Shown one piece after another: positions 55,852 through 64,000 of a DNA stretch of 64,000 nt. A program made the translations under genes and the position numbers. Position 1 is the stretch's first letter. The number at the start of each line of letters is the position of its first letter. Under the pieces are notes generated by a model. It had not been told where the DNA came from, searched no databases, and worked only from the letters and a program-made list of their open reading frames with translations. This stretch comes from a virus, in IMG/VR virus record IMGVR_UViG_3300032323_000793, positions 31,395 through 95,394 of that record; one strand, written 5' to 3'.

Positions 55852-58157
55852 TATTCGCCTTCGTCACTGAATCCGCCATAGACTGTATTGTCAATTGGGC
55901 CTGTTGGTTTTGGTGCTTCTTTAACTTCGTATAACCATTGATTCTGTCTATCAATTTCTGCTCTTCCAGCAAAGTCAACACTTTGATTAATTATTCGGTT
56001 CATATCAAGAGTCTGTGTATAAACACCGCTAGACCATTTATGATCTACCCCAACAACTCTATATAAGCCGCTATAAGGACTGACCCACTGACCTTTAGGA
56101 AAATTAAAGAGGCCGCCTTTGCCAGTAGTTCCTAAATTAGGTTCAATAGGATTTCTAAAACTTACAAATATAAAAATTTCAGATCCTTGCCAGTTCATTG
56201 TACCTTCGGCAGTAATTTGTTCGTTAGGTCCATACTCTCCTAAAAACTTAGAACAAATACCCGAATCTGAAAGATAATATGGGTCTCCTAAGATTTCCAT
56301 TTTTACGTTCATCATGTCTCTGTTTCCGTTTTGGAAAGCATCTTGGAATGCATCAGCAATAACATTCTCAACTGTTTTTTCTCCGGAGTATGTTCCAGTT
56401 TGTATCTTGTAATTAGGTTTTACAGCAGGTGTACCTGTTTCCGATGTGACCGACTCTGGCGCTGCGCCTGACTGGGCCTGTGCAGATAATCTTTTAGTTT
56501 CAGCGGCAGATTGATTGTCATCGTTCTGTATCGAGGAATGTTGTTGAGGTGGTCTAGGTAGTTGCCCTGTATGGAACATTCCGTTGAGTGTAAGATCTAA
56601 TTTTAGAATATCATTATTTTGTCCGGAATACAAATAATCATATCTTTTTGCACATATGGCTTCTCTGCCTTGCGTAGGAGTAGCAGAACTAGGATTTTTT
56701 AAATATTCTGCGCTAACCTTAAACGGTACAACTCTATAGATATATTTTTTTGCTCGTTGATTTCTAATTTTATCGTATTCTAAAAGATCAATTTGTACAT
56801 CAACTCTAAACCAGTTTACAAGACCAGTTTTGGGATCAATAGCGTCTGGTCTAAGATTTTTAGAACAATATTCGCTAGCCAGTACTATCCATTTAATAAC
56901 ATTAGTAATTTGAACTTTTTTACCAAATGTAAAAACTCGACGAGATGGGTCAATGCTCATTTGATCTCGTTGTATTCTTCCAGTAGCAGGATCAACAGTA
57001 TCTGCTGCATCTTTAAAAAGATAGTTTCCGCCAGATGTTGCATCAAAACCCATACTGCTAAAACCGATAGGTCCTTGGCCGTATTCAAGTGTGTCAAAGT
57101 CTGCTTTAACTCCGGCCTTAACAGGTTTTCCAGCATTAATATCTACCATGGCTCTTAATGTATCAGCCGTTGCGCCGCCTTCTAATCCAACTCTGTCTTG
57201 CCAGTCTATAGGAAAAACTATTTCATATAGGTCTGGTTTTCCTACCATATTGCGATCTACTAACTCAAACTGTGAAGTATTGAGAGCGTTCATTAAACTA
57301 TTTTTACCGCTGGCTAACACTTCTAATACATTATTACCCGATATGTTTAATTCAACAGGATATGTATTGGCTCCATCTTGATACCCTGAGTGATGTAAGG
57401 GGACTGCTTTACATTTGTATCTGCTGCCGCCTTCATCCACTTTCATATCCGATTCAGTAATTTTTATTGTAAAATATTTGGCCAGTTGTTCTTTACTAGC
57501 AAATATTCTACCTTGGTCGTCAAATCCTACAAATTCTAATTTTAATAAAAAAGGAACATCGCCGATGTAATGAGGATAACCTGCAGATAATGCTGCTGAC
57601 AATAGGCTTTGATAAAATAATCCCATTGAGTATGGCTCATAGACATCAAATTCAAATTGTGTTACGTTAGTCCAGCCGGCATCTTGACCTGCTAGTCTAG
57701 TAATAAAATTAATATTATCGATAAAAAATTCTGGAGAACCGTTAGATGTTTTTGCCCGCTGTTCGTCATATCTTCCTGCACTAGATATAACAATATTTTT
57801 TAAAGCACCCGGTTTACCTCTGTATGTATTAGGATTATTAAACTGACTAGGTTCAAGGCAACACAAAGTCCATATACTATTATATGAAGCAAATTGTTCT
57901 AATACATTAGGATAAGGCGGGCCTCCTTTAATTTTGTCTAAACCAAAAGTTTTCACAGCAGGAGTTCCTGTTGAATCCTGATTAGAAGTTGAAGCCTTGG
58001 AAGTATTTAAAGTGGCTGAATTAGCAGTAGGAACTCCAGAGACTACCCTTGCTACTCCTGCTGCAATGCCTGGAAGACTAGTCACAGCAGAAACAGGATT
58101 TCCGTCAGGTCTTAGTACTGTACCGATTGTCTGACCAATGTCTCTAAATATTGACAC
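55851..58157 (-). CDS. Baseplate hub protein (gp27-like candidate)
   Basis: This 768-residue protein begins with a GTG codon, with TAGGAG upstream. A disordered Ala/Ser/Thr-rich N-terminus is followed by a globular region (NVTQFEFDVYEPYSM, LPFLLKLEFVGFDDQGRI-like segments, KYFTIKITESDM) and a Pro/Gln-rich linker near residues 540-590, then DPYYLSDSGI and VVGVDHKWSSGVYTQTL at the end. The position directly before gp5 and the mention of many hub-like strands fit a gp27-type hub ring, though it is twice T4 gp27 (391 residues). The Pro/Gln linker suggests two domains. Confidence 0.6.
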   Translation of the reverse strand: MSIFRDIGQTIGTVLRPDGNPVSAVTSLPGIAAGVARVVSGVPTANSATLNTSKASTSNQDSTGTPAVKTFGLDKIKGGPPYPNVLEQFASYNSIWTLCCLEPSQFNNPNTYRGKPGALKNIVISSAGRYDEQRAKTSNGSPEFFIDNINFITRLAGQDAGWTNVTQFEFDVYEPYSMGLFYQSLLSAALSAGYPHYIGDVPFLLKLEFVGFDDQGRIFASKEQLAKYFTIKITESDMKVDEGGSRYKCKAVPLHHSGYQDGANTYPVELNISGNNVLEVLASGKNSLMNALNTSQFELVDRNMVGKPDLYEIVFPIDWQDRVGLEGGATADTLRAMVDINAGKPVKAGVKADFDTLEYGQGPIGFSSMGFDATSGGNYLFKDAADTVDPATGRIQRDQMSIDPSRRVFTFGKKVQITNVIKWIVLASEYCSKNLRPDAIDPKTGLVNWFRVDVQIDLLEYDKIRNQRAKKYIYRVVPFKVSAEYLKNPSSATPTQGREAICAKRYDYLYSGQNNDILKLDLTLNGMFHTGQLPRPPQQHSSIQNDDNQSAAETKRLSAQAQSGAAPESVTSETGTPAVKPNYKIQTGTYSGEKTVENVIADAFQDAFQNGNRDMMNVKMEILGDPYYLSDSGICSKFLGEYGPNEQITAEGTMNWQGSEIFIFVSFRNPIEPNLGTTGKGGLFNFPKGQWVSPYSGLYRVVGVDHKWSSGVYTQTLDMNRIINQSVDFAGRAEIDRQNQWLYEVKEAPKPTGPIDNTVYGGFSDEGE

Positions 58158-58158
58158 T

Positions 58159-58458
58159 TTAGACTCCTAAATACTTTTCTAAATTTGATTTCTTAGGACA
58201 ATAAATTTGTGTACCTGGCTCAAAATCATAGACAGGATCTTTAATTACGCTCATGTTTCTTTGAACAAACACCCACCATAACTGTGAATTACCGTAAAGA
58301 TCAAATGCTAGAAGATCCGGTCTATGCCTATATTGATTTTCAATCGTATATAAAAAATCGTCTGCTTCAGCCGGAACCGGGCGTATGGTTAGCAGTTCTA
58401 AATATAGATTGTTTTCTTTGGTATTCCTATAAGGGGAAGAAGCAGTGTAATTTGCCAT
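58159..58458 (-). CDS. 53: Baseplate wedge protein gp53-like (short)
   Basis: This 99-residue protein matches gp53: YRHRPDLLAFDLYGNSQLWWVFVQRN is near the family core (T4 YRLRTYYI...YGNPQLYWVLLMCND), and EPGTQIYCPKKS is the LysM-like end. gp53 joins neighbouring wedges in T4. It is half the T4 length (196), missing the C-terminal half, so it looks like a trimmed family member; this seems normal for marine relatives. A weak AGGA precedes the start. It overlaps nothing but is one base from the hub stop. Confidence 0.78.
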   Translation of the reverse strand: MANYTASSPYRNTKENNLYLELLTIRPVPAEADDFLYTIENQYRHRPDLLAFDLYGNSQLWWVFVQRNMSVIKDPVYDFEPGTQIYCPKKSNLEKYLGV

Positions 58459-58460
58459 GA

Positions 58461-59585
58461 TTATACGAATCCTGCTCCTGCTACCACATTGCCGTTAGCA
58501 TAATCCTTAAGACTAAACTGTCTTAATCTTGTTCTATTATAGATAGGTGCAACTACTATAGTAATATTACTAGTCGTTGGTACCCAAGTAGGTGCTGGAC
58601 CTTTATTATATTTCATGTAACTAACATCTTCTTTTAAATCTACACTAAAAGATTTGATAATAATTGGGATTCCAGTAAAGACTCTGGCTCCGTATCCGCT
58701 GAGTTGACATATCACTGGAGGATTACCTACATTCTCCCCTGTGCCATAAAACATTCTAGTGGCTGTTTTAAAAAATGTTGTGGCTTGAATCCAGTATTCA
58801 GCATCTAATTCTGTTTCAACAGAAAACTCACCGCTAATTTGAATATCATCTACTTGACTGTTTTTATAAACATAAAAAGGATGAATGTTGTGTACTGGAT
58901 CAATTTGTGAATAATTTGCTTTTGTTGAAACTGTAATGTTAGGCAAATAAGGAAAAACAAATCCGCCTGTTTCAGACAATCTACTAAAAGCATTTCCAAA
59001 CAAACCAAAATTACAATTTACTTTTACACGCCAATCGTTTTGTGATCCCGGTTTCAATTCAACGAAAGATCCCTGAGCACTAAATAATTCTGCCCCACTT
59101 GGTAAATTTTTTCCTCTGGCCATACTCAATAAATTGTTCAACATCCCTGCCGCAGACGATACTTGTCCTGCTAGTTTAGCAAGTCCGCCACCTAAGCCGC
59201 CACCCGCAAGTCCTAGTTTGTCTAGGCTAGCACCAATATTAGATGCAACATTACTAATAGAACCAACAGACCCAGCAGCACCGCTAATGGCGCTTTGTGC
59301 ATTAGAAGCAAGACTTTGTATAGGGTTTCCAATACCACCCATTGCTCCAGTGACACCTCCTAACGCATTTTTTGCGTCAGATGCAAATGTTGAAGCAGAT
59401 GCTGTGAATCCATTAAGACCGGATCCTATACCGCCCGACAGTTTAGAAACTGTATCGTTGACATTAGATTTAAGAGAGGCAAATTGTGTTCCGTTCATGG
59501 CGCCGCTGGCAGAATCTGCGGCTGCAGAAACCTGCTGAGAAACAGAAGAAACTAATTTAGCCAAAGGGTTTATAGATAGTGGCAT
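58461..59585 (-). CDS. 48: Baseplate tube-cap protein, gp48-like
   Basis: This 374-residue protein starts with ~170 residues of Ala/Gly/Ser-rich helix (SSVSQQVSAAADSASGAM, GIGNPIQSLASNAQSA), followed by a beta-rich region with FPYLPNITVSTKANYSQ, ISGEFSVETELDAEYWIQ and a C-terminal VVAPIYNRTRLRQFSL resembling the end of T4 gp48/gp54. These proteins cap the baseplate and start the tail tube. It is the first gene of the minus-strand virion block and begins about 28 bases from a late promoter. GGAG is 13 bases from the start, longer than usual. Confidence 0.62.
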   Translation of the reverse strand: MPLSINPLAKLVSSVSQQVSAAADSASGAMNGTQFASLKSNVNDTVSKLSGGIGSGLNGFTASASTFASDAKNALGGVTGAMGGIGNPIQSLASNAQSAISGAAGSVGSISNVASNIGASLDKLGLAGGGLGGGLAKLAGQVSSAAGMLNNLLSMARGKNLPSGAELFSAQGSFVELKPGSQNDWRVKVNCNFGLFGNAFSRLSETGGFVFPYLPNITVSTKANYSQIDPVHNIHPFYVYKNSQVDDIQISGEFSVETELDAEYWIQATTFFKTATRMFYGTGENVGNPPVICQLSGYGARVFTGIPIIIKSFSVDLKEDVSYMKYNKGPAPTWVPTTSNITIVVAPIYNRTRLRQFSLKDYANGNVVAGAGFV

Positions 59586-59612
59586 TTTGGTGAAAAAACT
59601 CCGTTATAACAC

Positions 59613-59620
59613 TATTTATT
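59613..59620 (-). promoter_or_regulatory. T4-type late promoter AATAAATA
   Basis: On the minus strand AATAAATA lies 28 bases upstream of the gp48-like ATG (59585), in the 81-base gap between the divergent gp48-like and gp55 genes. It would start the whole virion block. One base from T4 consensus. Confidence 0.55.
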
Positions 59621-59666
59621 ATATGAAAAATATGCTAATATTATTACCTACTAGGAGTATTCGGGA

Positions 59667-60533
59667 TTGATAACAACACAACCACCTAAGATAAAATATC
59701 TTACAAACAAGGATTTATTAAAAGAAATACATTTAAGCAAAAATACGTATTGCAGTTTTACTAGCCCAGAATATCATGAATATGACATGATCGTTCCTAA
59801 TTTAGAAAAAATTAATATACGAACTATTGCTGATGCAAAACGAACTAGGGCCACAAGACAGGCCAAACAAAATTACGAAGCGGCGCAATCTAAAGGAGGT
59901 AAAAAACTATCTCTAAAAGACTTCGAAATAGATTACAAGAAAATATCTAAACAGGACGTAGTTTTCCGTGTTATGACTTTTGAACATATTCCACTTGCTC
60001 CTGGACGTAAAAAGACTTTGAAGAATACTGCCGATAGTCACGAAAAAGTAAACTTTCCTCCATTCCAGCATTGGAAGTTTGACGAAAATAACAATTTAAT
60101 TTTAGTTGGAAAGAGTCACTGGAAGGGCGGATTAACTAACGGGTCGTTTAATAAAGAGCACGGAAAAATGACCGACAATTTAGCACGGATGTTTTTAAAA
60201 CTCTGTGAAAGATATGCAACTAGAGGCAACGTTCGAGGTTATACTTACAACGATGAAATGCGTGGGCAGGCAATTTTACAGTTAACGCAGATTGGTCTAC
60301 AGTTCGATGAAAGCAAATCTGATAATCCGTTTGCTTATTATACTGCTGCTGTTACAAATTCATTTGTACGAATTATTAACATTGAAAAACGTAATCAAAA
60401 TATCCGTGACGACATCTTAGAAATGAATGGCATGAATCCAAGTTGGACTAGACAGAATGCCAGCGGAGGAAGTTTTGGTCCTACCGGCGGTAGTGGATCG
60501 TCAGAAGGCGGTGGCGGTGGAGATTGGGATTGA
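59667..60533 (+). CDS. 55: Late transcription sigma factor gp55-like
   Basis: T4 gp55 is a minimal sigma that recognises TATAAATA and works with gp33 and the clamp. This 288-residue protein has the family start (PKIKYLTNKDLLKEI) and core: MTDNLARMFLKLCERYATRGN, split at the Leu, then MRGQAILQLTQIGLQFDESKSDNPFAYYTAAVTNSFVRII, again split; DNPFAYYTAAVTNSF matches T4 KNPHAYITQACFNAF. It is 100 residues longer than T4 (185), owing to an insert of about 90 residues after the N-terminus, and ends in a Gly/Ser-rich tail (GGSGSSEGGGGGDWD). Start is TTG, with TAGGAG eight bases upstream. Several RATAAATA sites in the window fit its job. Confidence 0.85.
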   Translation: MITTQPPKIKYLTNKDLLKEIHLSKNTYCSFTSPEYHEYDMIVPNLEKINIRTIADAKRTRATRQAKQNYEAAQSKGGKKLSLKDFEIDYKKISKQDVVFRVMTFEHIPLAPGRKKTLKNTADSHEKVNFPPFQHWKFDENNNLILVGKSHWKGGLTNGSFNKEHGKMTDNLARMFLKLCERYATRGNVRGYTYNDEMRGQAILQLTQIGLQFDESKSDNPFAYYTAAVTNSFVRIINIEKRNQNIRDDILEMNGMNPSWTRQNASGGSFGPTGGSGSSEGGGGGDWD

Positions 60534-60558
60534 TTTAAGTTATCACAGATTGTATAAT
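60530..60558 (+). promoter_or_regulatory. Sigma70-like promoter before gp47
   Basis: TTGATT (60530-60535), a 17-base spacer and TATAAT (60553-60558) give a near-consensus host-type promoter at the end of gp55. The RNA would start about at 60565, two bases before the gp47 ATG, so AGGA (60559-60562) would not be in the RNA. It could be a leaderless start or only a chance match. Confidence 0.4.
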
Positions 60559-60566
60559 AGGAAACT

Positions 60567-61577
60567 ATGAATCTATTTAAAAAAGTTGCATGTTTTACAG
60601 ACATACATTTTGGTTTAAAATCTGGCAGCAGATCTCACAACATTGATTGCGAGGAATTTGTAACTTGGTTTTGTGAAACCGCGCGAGCAGAAGGTTGCGA
60701 GACAGCAATATTCTTAGGTGATTGGCATCATAATAGATCAACCACCGATGTTAGTACTATGAATTACACACTTTCAAATCTAGAAAGATTGAGTGCTAAC
60801 TTTGAACGTGTATATTTTATCTTAGGCAACCACGATCTGTTCTACAAAGACAAGCGTGAAATTAATTCTGTTGAATTTATGCGCCTGTTTCCTAACGTAG
60901 TTCCTATCAAAGAACCTTTTACAGATGGAGATGTAACTATTCTTCCTTGGCTAATCGGCGACGAATGGAAAGAAGTTCCTAAAATTAAAAGTCGATATGT
61001 ATTCGGACATTTTGAACTGCCGTTGTTTTACATGAATGCTATGGTACAAATGCCGGATCATGGGCAGTTACAAAGCGGGCATTTTCAAAATCAAGAATAT
61101 GTGTTTAGCGGGCATTTTCATAAACGTCAAAGCAAAGGAAATATTACATATATTGGTAATGCTTTTCCTCATAACTATGCAGATGCAGGCGACGATGATC
61201 GAGGAATGATGATCCTTGAGTGGGGTGCTAAGCCTGAATATAAATCGTGGCCAGGACAACCAGTCTATAGAACTTATAAACTAAGTCAAATCATAGACAC
61301 GCCAGACAAATTACTGCGTGAAAAAATGCATTGTCGTGTAACTATTGACTTGCCTATTACATTTGAAGAAGCAAACTTTATCAAAGAGCAGTTTATTCCG
61401 CAGTATAATCTACGTGAATTGATGTTGATTCCAGAAAAAGTTGAAGTTGAAGGTACTTCTGTACCTATCGATATCAACTTTGAATCAGTTGATACCATTG
61501 TTATGAACCAATTAAACGCTATAGACAGTGAGGCATATGACAAAGCCCTATTGTTGGAGATTTATAAAGAACTATGA
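60567..61577 (+). CDS. 47: Recombination endonuclease subunit gp47 (Mre11/SbcD-like)
   Basis: This 336-residue protein is the nuclease half of the gp46/gp47 complex that resects DNA ends for recombination-dependent replication. The metallophosphoesterase motifs are clear: CFTDIHFG (D12, H14), FLGDWHHN (D52, H54), ILGNHD (N88, H89, D90), YVFGHFE and VFSGHFHKRQ (GHxH). It lies just before the gp46 ATPase gene, with which it overlaps by four bases (ATGA). The C-terminal ~60 residues are the ATPase-contacting part (REKMHCRVTIDLP). T4 gp47 is 339 residues, in line with this length. Confidence 0.93.
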   Translation: MNLFKKVACFTDIHFGLKSGSRSHNIDCEEFVTWFCETARAEGCETAIFLGDWHHNRSTTDVSTMNYTLSNLERLSANFERVYFILGNHDLFYKDKREINSVEFMRLFPNVVPIKEPFTDGDVTILPWLIGDEWKEVPKIKSRYVFGHFELPLFYMNAMVQMPDHGQLQSGHFQNQEYVFSGHFHKRQSKGNITYIGNAFPHNYADAGDDDRGMMILEWGAKPEYKSWPGQPVYRTYKLSQIIDTPDKLLREKMHCRVTIDLPITFEEANFIKEQFIPQYNLRELMLIPEKVEVEGTSVPIDINFESVDTIVMNQLNAIDSEAYDKALLLEIYKEL

Positions 61578-63352
61578 TTAAGATTAAAAATCTAACAGTT
61601 AAAAACTTTATGAGCGTGGGTAATCAAACCCAGGCTATTGACTTTGACCGTGGTCAATTAACTCTAGTCTTAGGTGAAAATCTAGATCTAGGTGGTGATG
61701 ATTCTGGGGCTCGCAACGGTACGGGCAAAACAACTATCATTAACGGCCTAAGTTATGCAATCTATGGCCAAGCCTTAACTAATATCAAACGTGATAATCT
61801 TATTAACAAGATTAATTCTAAAGGAATGTTAGTTACTGTAACTTTTGAAAAAGACGGTATTGAATATCATATCGAACGTGGCCGTAAGCCTAATCTTCTT
61901 AAGTTTAGCATTAACGGCGAAGAACAAGAATTACAGGACCTAGATGAAAGTCAAGGCGATAGTAGAGAAACACAAAAAGCCATTGAAGAAATGTTCGGAA
62001 TGACTCACGAGATGTTCAAACATCTCGTGGCTTTGAATACCTACACCGAGCCGTTCCTATCAATGAAGGCTGCAGATCAACGTGCTATTATCGAACAACT
62101 GCTAGGAATCACTATTCTATCAGAAAAAGCAGAAGCATTAAAAGAATCAATTCGTATTTCTAAAGATGCGATTGCTTCAGAAAACACAAGAATAGAAACT
62201 GTTAAAGCATCTAATGATCGCATACAGCAAAGTATTGATTCTTTAGAAAGAAAACAAAAACTTTGGGAAGATCAAAAAGAAAAAACTGTTGAGGATCTAT
62301 TAAAAAGCATAGATCGTTTAGAAACCATAGACATTGATCTAGAAATTTCTGCGCAAAGACGGCTGACAGAGTGGACTGAGCATAAAAAAGAAAGAGACAC
62401 TCTGGTTACATTGATTGCTAAACAAACTGCTAGTGTAGAAAAAGAGCAAAAAATATTAGAAAAACTTTCAAAAGAATTAAAAACTTTGGAAGATCATAAA
62501 TGTCACAGTTGTGGTCAAGACATTCATGATGTTAAACATACAGAAATGTTAAAAGGCAAGCAGAAACAGATATCAGAATCTGAATCTGCCATTGTTGAAT
62601 TTGCCAAAGAACTGCAAGATCTATCTGAAGCACTGAGTCTGATAGGAGATCTAGGCGATTGTCCCAAAGTACACTATGACAATCTAGAACAGGCATTAAA
62701 TCATAAAAACACTTTGAGTTCGTTGGCTAAAGATCTGTCTGTAAAACAAGCAGAAACCAATCCTTACGCTGAACAAATTGAAGAACTAAAGAACACAGCC
62801 GTACAGGAAGTCGACTGGAATCATATTAATGACTTAACAAAAGTTAAAGATCACCAAGAATTCCTATATAAACTTTTAACTAACAAAGATAGTTTTGTTC
62901 GTAAAAAGATTATAGATCAAAACTTAGCATTCTTAAATCAACGGTTAACTTATTATCTAGACAAAATTGGACTTCCGCATATTGTAGAGTTCCAAAACGA
63001 TTTGAGTGTTATTATTACACAGTTAGGTCAAGATTTAGATTTTGACAATTTAAGTCGAGGCGAACGTAATAGACTGATACTTTCAATGTCATGGGCATTC
63101 CGTGATGTATGGGAAAACTTGTATCACAGCATTAATCTATTGTTTATTGATGAATTAGTTGACTCTGGTATGGATGCAAGCGGAGTTGAGAGTTCAATTG
63201 CTGTGCTAAAGAAGATGACCCGCGAGCGTGATAAGAATGTATTCTTAATTTCGCATAGAGATGATCTAACTAGCCGTGTAAATCATGTGTTAAAAGTTAT
63301 TAAAGAAAACGGTTTTACTAGTTATTCTACTGATGTTGAAATTATAGAATGA
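61574..63352 (+). CDS. 46: Recombination ATPase subunit gp46 (Rad50/SbcC-like)
   Basis: This 592-residue SMC-type protein shows the N-terminal Walker A loop (GARNGTGKTT), coiled coils between ~200 and 430, a zinc hook CHSCGQ (C310, C313) at the hairpin tip, the ABC signature LSRGERNRL and Walker B LLFIDELVDSGMD followed by a His-switch region (FLISHRDDL). It powers the gp47 nuclease and bridges DNA ends. Length is close to T4 gp46 (560). It is tightly coupled to gp47 (four-base overlap) and to the next small gene (four-base overlap). Confidence 0.94.
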   Translation: MIKIKNLTVKNFMSVGNQTQAIDFDRGQLTLVLGENLDLGGDDSGARNGTGKTTIINGLSYAIYGQALTNIKRDNLINKINSKGMLVTVTFEKDGIEYHIERGRKPNLLKFSINGEEQELQDLDESQGDSRETQKAIEEMFGMTHEMFKHLVALNTYTEPFLSMKAADQRAIIEQLLGITILSEKAEALKESIRISKDAIASENTRIETVKASNDRIQQSIDSLERKQKLWEDQKEKTVEDLLKSIDRLETIDIDLEISAQRRLTEWTEHKKERDTLVTLIAKQTASVEKEQKILEKLSKELKTLEDHKCHSCGQDIHDVKHTEMLKGKQKQISESESAIVEFAKELQDLSEALSLIGDLGDCPKVHYDNLEQALNHKNTLSSLAKDLSVKQAETNPYAEQIEELKNTAVQEVDWNHINDLTKVKDHQEFLYKLLTNKDSFVRKKIIDQNLAFLNQRLTYYLDKIGLPHIVEFQNDLSVIITQLGQDLDFDNLSRGERNRLILSMSWAFRDVWENLYHSINLLFIDELVDSGMDASGVESSIAVLKKMTRERDKNVFLISHRDDLTSRVNHVLKVIKENGFTSYSTDVEIIE

Positions 63353-63579
63353 GTACAGACAGTCATGATAGGATGATCAAAGCGTTTCAAGAATATTTTA
63401 AATGGCAGGAACGCTTTGAATACAAAGGCTCAGACGAAGCAGGCATTAAGGCACGATATTGGCTATCAGAAATACGCAACGAGGCATCAACTAGGCGAGT
63501 AGAAATACAAGAAAAACGAGAACAACGTAAGGCAGCCAGAAAAGGTATGTTAGGCAGACCCCCCAAGGTAACTAAATGA
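63349..63579 (+). CDS. Small charged helical phage protein
   Basis: This 76-residue protein is highly charged and helical (MIKAFQEYFKWQERFEYKG, EIRNEASTRRVEIQEKREQ), ending with a basic RGRPP-like stretch (KGMLGRPPKVTK). The GRP pattern resembles an AT-hook, so binding in the DNA minor groove is possible. It overlaps gp46 by four bases and its TGA stop is followed immediately by the GTG start of the next gene. It is a common companion of gp46 in T4-like phages as far as I recall, with no assigned role. Confidence 0.6.
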   Translation: MSTDSHDRMIKAFQEYFKWQERFEYKGSDEAGIKARYWLSEIRNEASTRRVEIQEKREQRKAARKGMLGRPPKVTK

Positions 63580-64000
63580 GTGCAATGGACGTATCAAAAT
63601 CACACTGTAGAAGAAATACCAGAAGGCTATATTGGCTTCGTTTATCTCATTACCAATCTCAAGACCGGACAGAAGTACATAGGCAAGAAATTAGCACAAT
63701 TCAAACGTACTAAACCCCCACTCAAAGGCAAAAAACTTAAAAGAAGAAGCACAGTAGAAAGCGATTGGCGCGACTACTTCGGTTCTTCCGATAGGCTCAA
63801 CGCAGACGTCCAAGCATTAGGTCCGGAAAACTTCACTAGAGAAATACTTTATCTTTGCAAATCCAAGGCAGAAATGTCATATTTAGAGGCAAGAGAGCAG
63901 TTTGAACGCCGAGTTTTAGAAACAGATGACTATTATAATGGCATTATAAACGTCAGAGTAGGCGGATCAAACATACTTAGACAGCGTCTAGAAGAACATA
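63580..64000 (+). CDS. GIY-YIG-like endonuclease, partial
   Basis: The frame starts with GTG at 63580, directly after the previous stop (TGA), and is open to the window edge (140 codons), so the C-terminus is missing. It begins with GYIGFVYLITNLKTGQKYIGKK, here cited as GFVYLI and YIGKK, which is the GIY-YIG nuclease core with Tyr-x10-12-Tyr-Ile-Gly; the first motif reads GFVY rather than GIY. A basic stretch (KGKKLKRR) and DYFGSS, EILYLCKSKAEMSYLEAREQF follow, typical of phage Seg/Vsr-like endonucleases. It may be a homing or DNA-cutting enzyme. It needs the GTG start and was easy to miss. Confidence 0.68.
   Translation, partial: MQWTYQNHTVEEIPEGYIGFVYLITNLKTGQKYIGKKLAQFKRTKPPLKGKKLKRRSTVESDWRDYFGSSDRLNADVQALGPENFTREILYLCKSKAEMSYLEAREQFERRVLETDDYYNGIINVRVGGSNILRQRLEEH

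Noticed and set aside
1-64000. tRNA genes, common in T4-like phages
   Set aside because: No cloverleaf with a GGTTCGANTCC-type arm noticed; the few gaps between genes are too short. A tRNAscan run would settle it.

Overview
This window is part of the genome of a large T4-like tailed phage (myovirus), not a cellular chromosome. The recognisable genes are T4 hallmarks: the end of a sliding clamp (gp45 type), an RNase H/5'-3' exonuclease, a late sigma factor (gp55), the recombination nuclease and ATPase pair (gp47/gp46) and a baseplate set (gp48, gp53, hub, gp5, gp25, gp6). Genes are packed end to end, often with 1-40 base overlaps, and T4-type late promoters (RATAAATA) appear at the expected places. 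The DNA is AT-rich. The host cannot be read from the window. The style of the small genes and of the tail-fibre N-termini resembles aquatic T4-like phages (cyanophage and pelagiphage relatives), but that is inference.

Layout. (1) 1-15987, plus strand: early/middle metabolism. It holds the clamp end, a DpdA-like DNA transglycosylase, a QueD-like T-fold protein, a GT-B glycosyltransferase, FolE and QueE (a 7-deazaguanine DNA-modification route with no QueC in view), a cupin, a phosphoribosyltransferase, a HIT protein, two SGNH-type proteins, an AbrB-like protein, the exonuclease and many small unknown proteins. (2) 15971-27426, minus strand: an unbroken run of ten overlapping genes. Four encode radical-SAM proteins (five radical-SAM domains in all), four encode GT-A-like glycosyltransferases (one carrying a tandem repeat array) and two are unknown. 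The run is preceded by a perfect TATAAATA late promoter lying inside a hairpin. (3) 27482-59585, minus strand: a virion block with a structural protein, four paralogous tail-fibre proteins (one with a collar domain), a 4569-residue giant protein and the baseplate genes. (4) 59667-64000, plus strand: gp55, gp47, gp46, a small unknown gene and the start of a GIY-YIG-like endonuclease.

How it may work together. FolE, the QueD-like protein and QueE would make 7-carboxy-7-deazaguanine from GTP, and DpdA would exchange it into DNA, perhaps with further changes by neighbouring genes. gp55, acting with the clamp, would switch on the RATAAATA promoters and hence the virion block and the radical-SAM/glycosyltransferase operon. 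The most interesting part is that operon. It appears to be made late, lies directly downstream of the tail fibres, and its first ribosome-binding site is buried in a hairpin in read-through RNA but free in RNA started at the internal late promoter. This matches the known layout of T4 gene e. A plausible but unproven job is enzymatic decoration of virion proteins, most simply the adjacent fibres.
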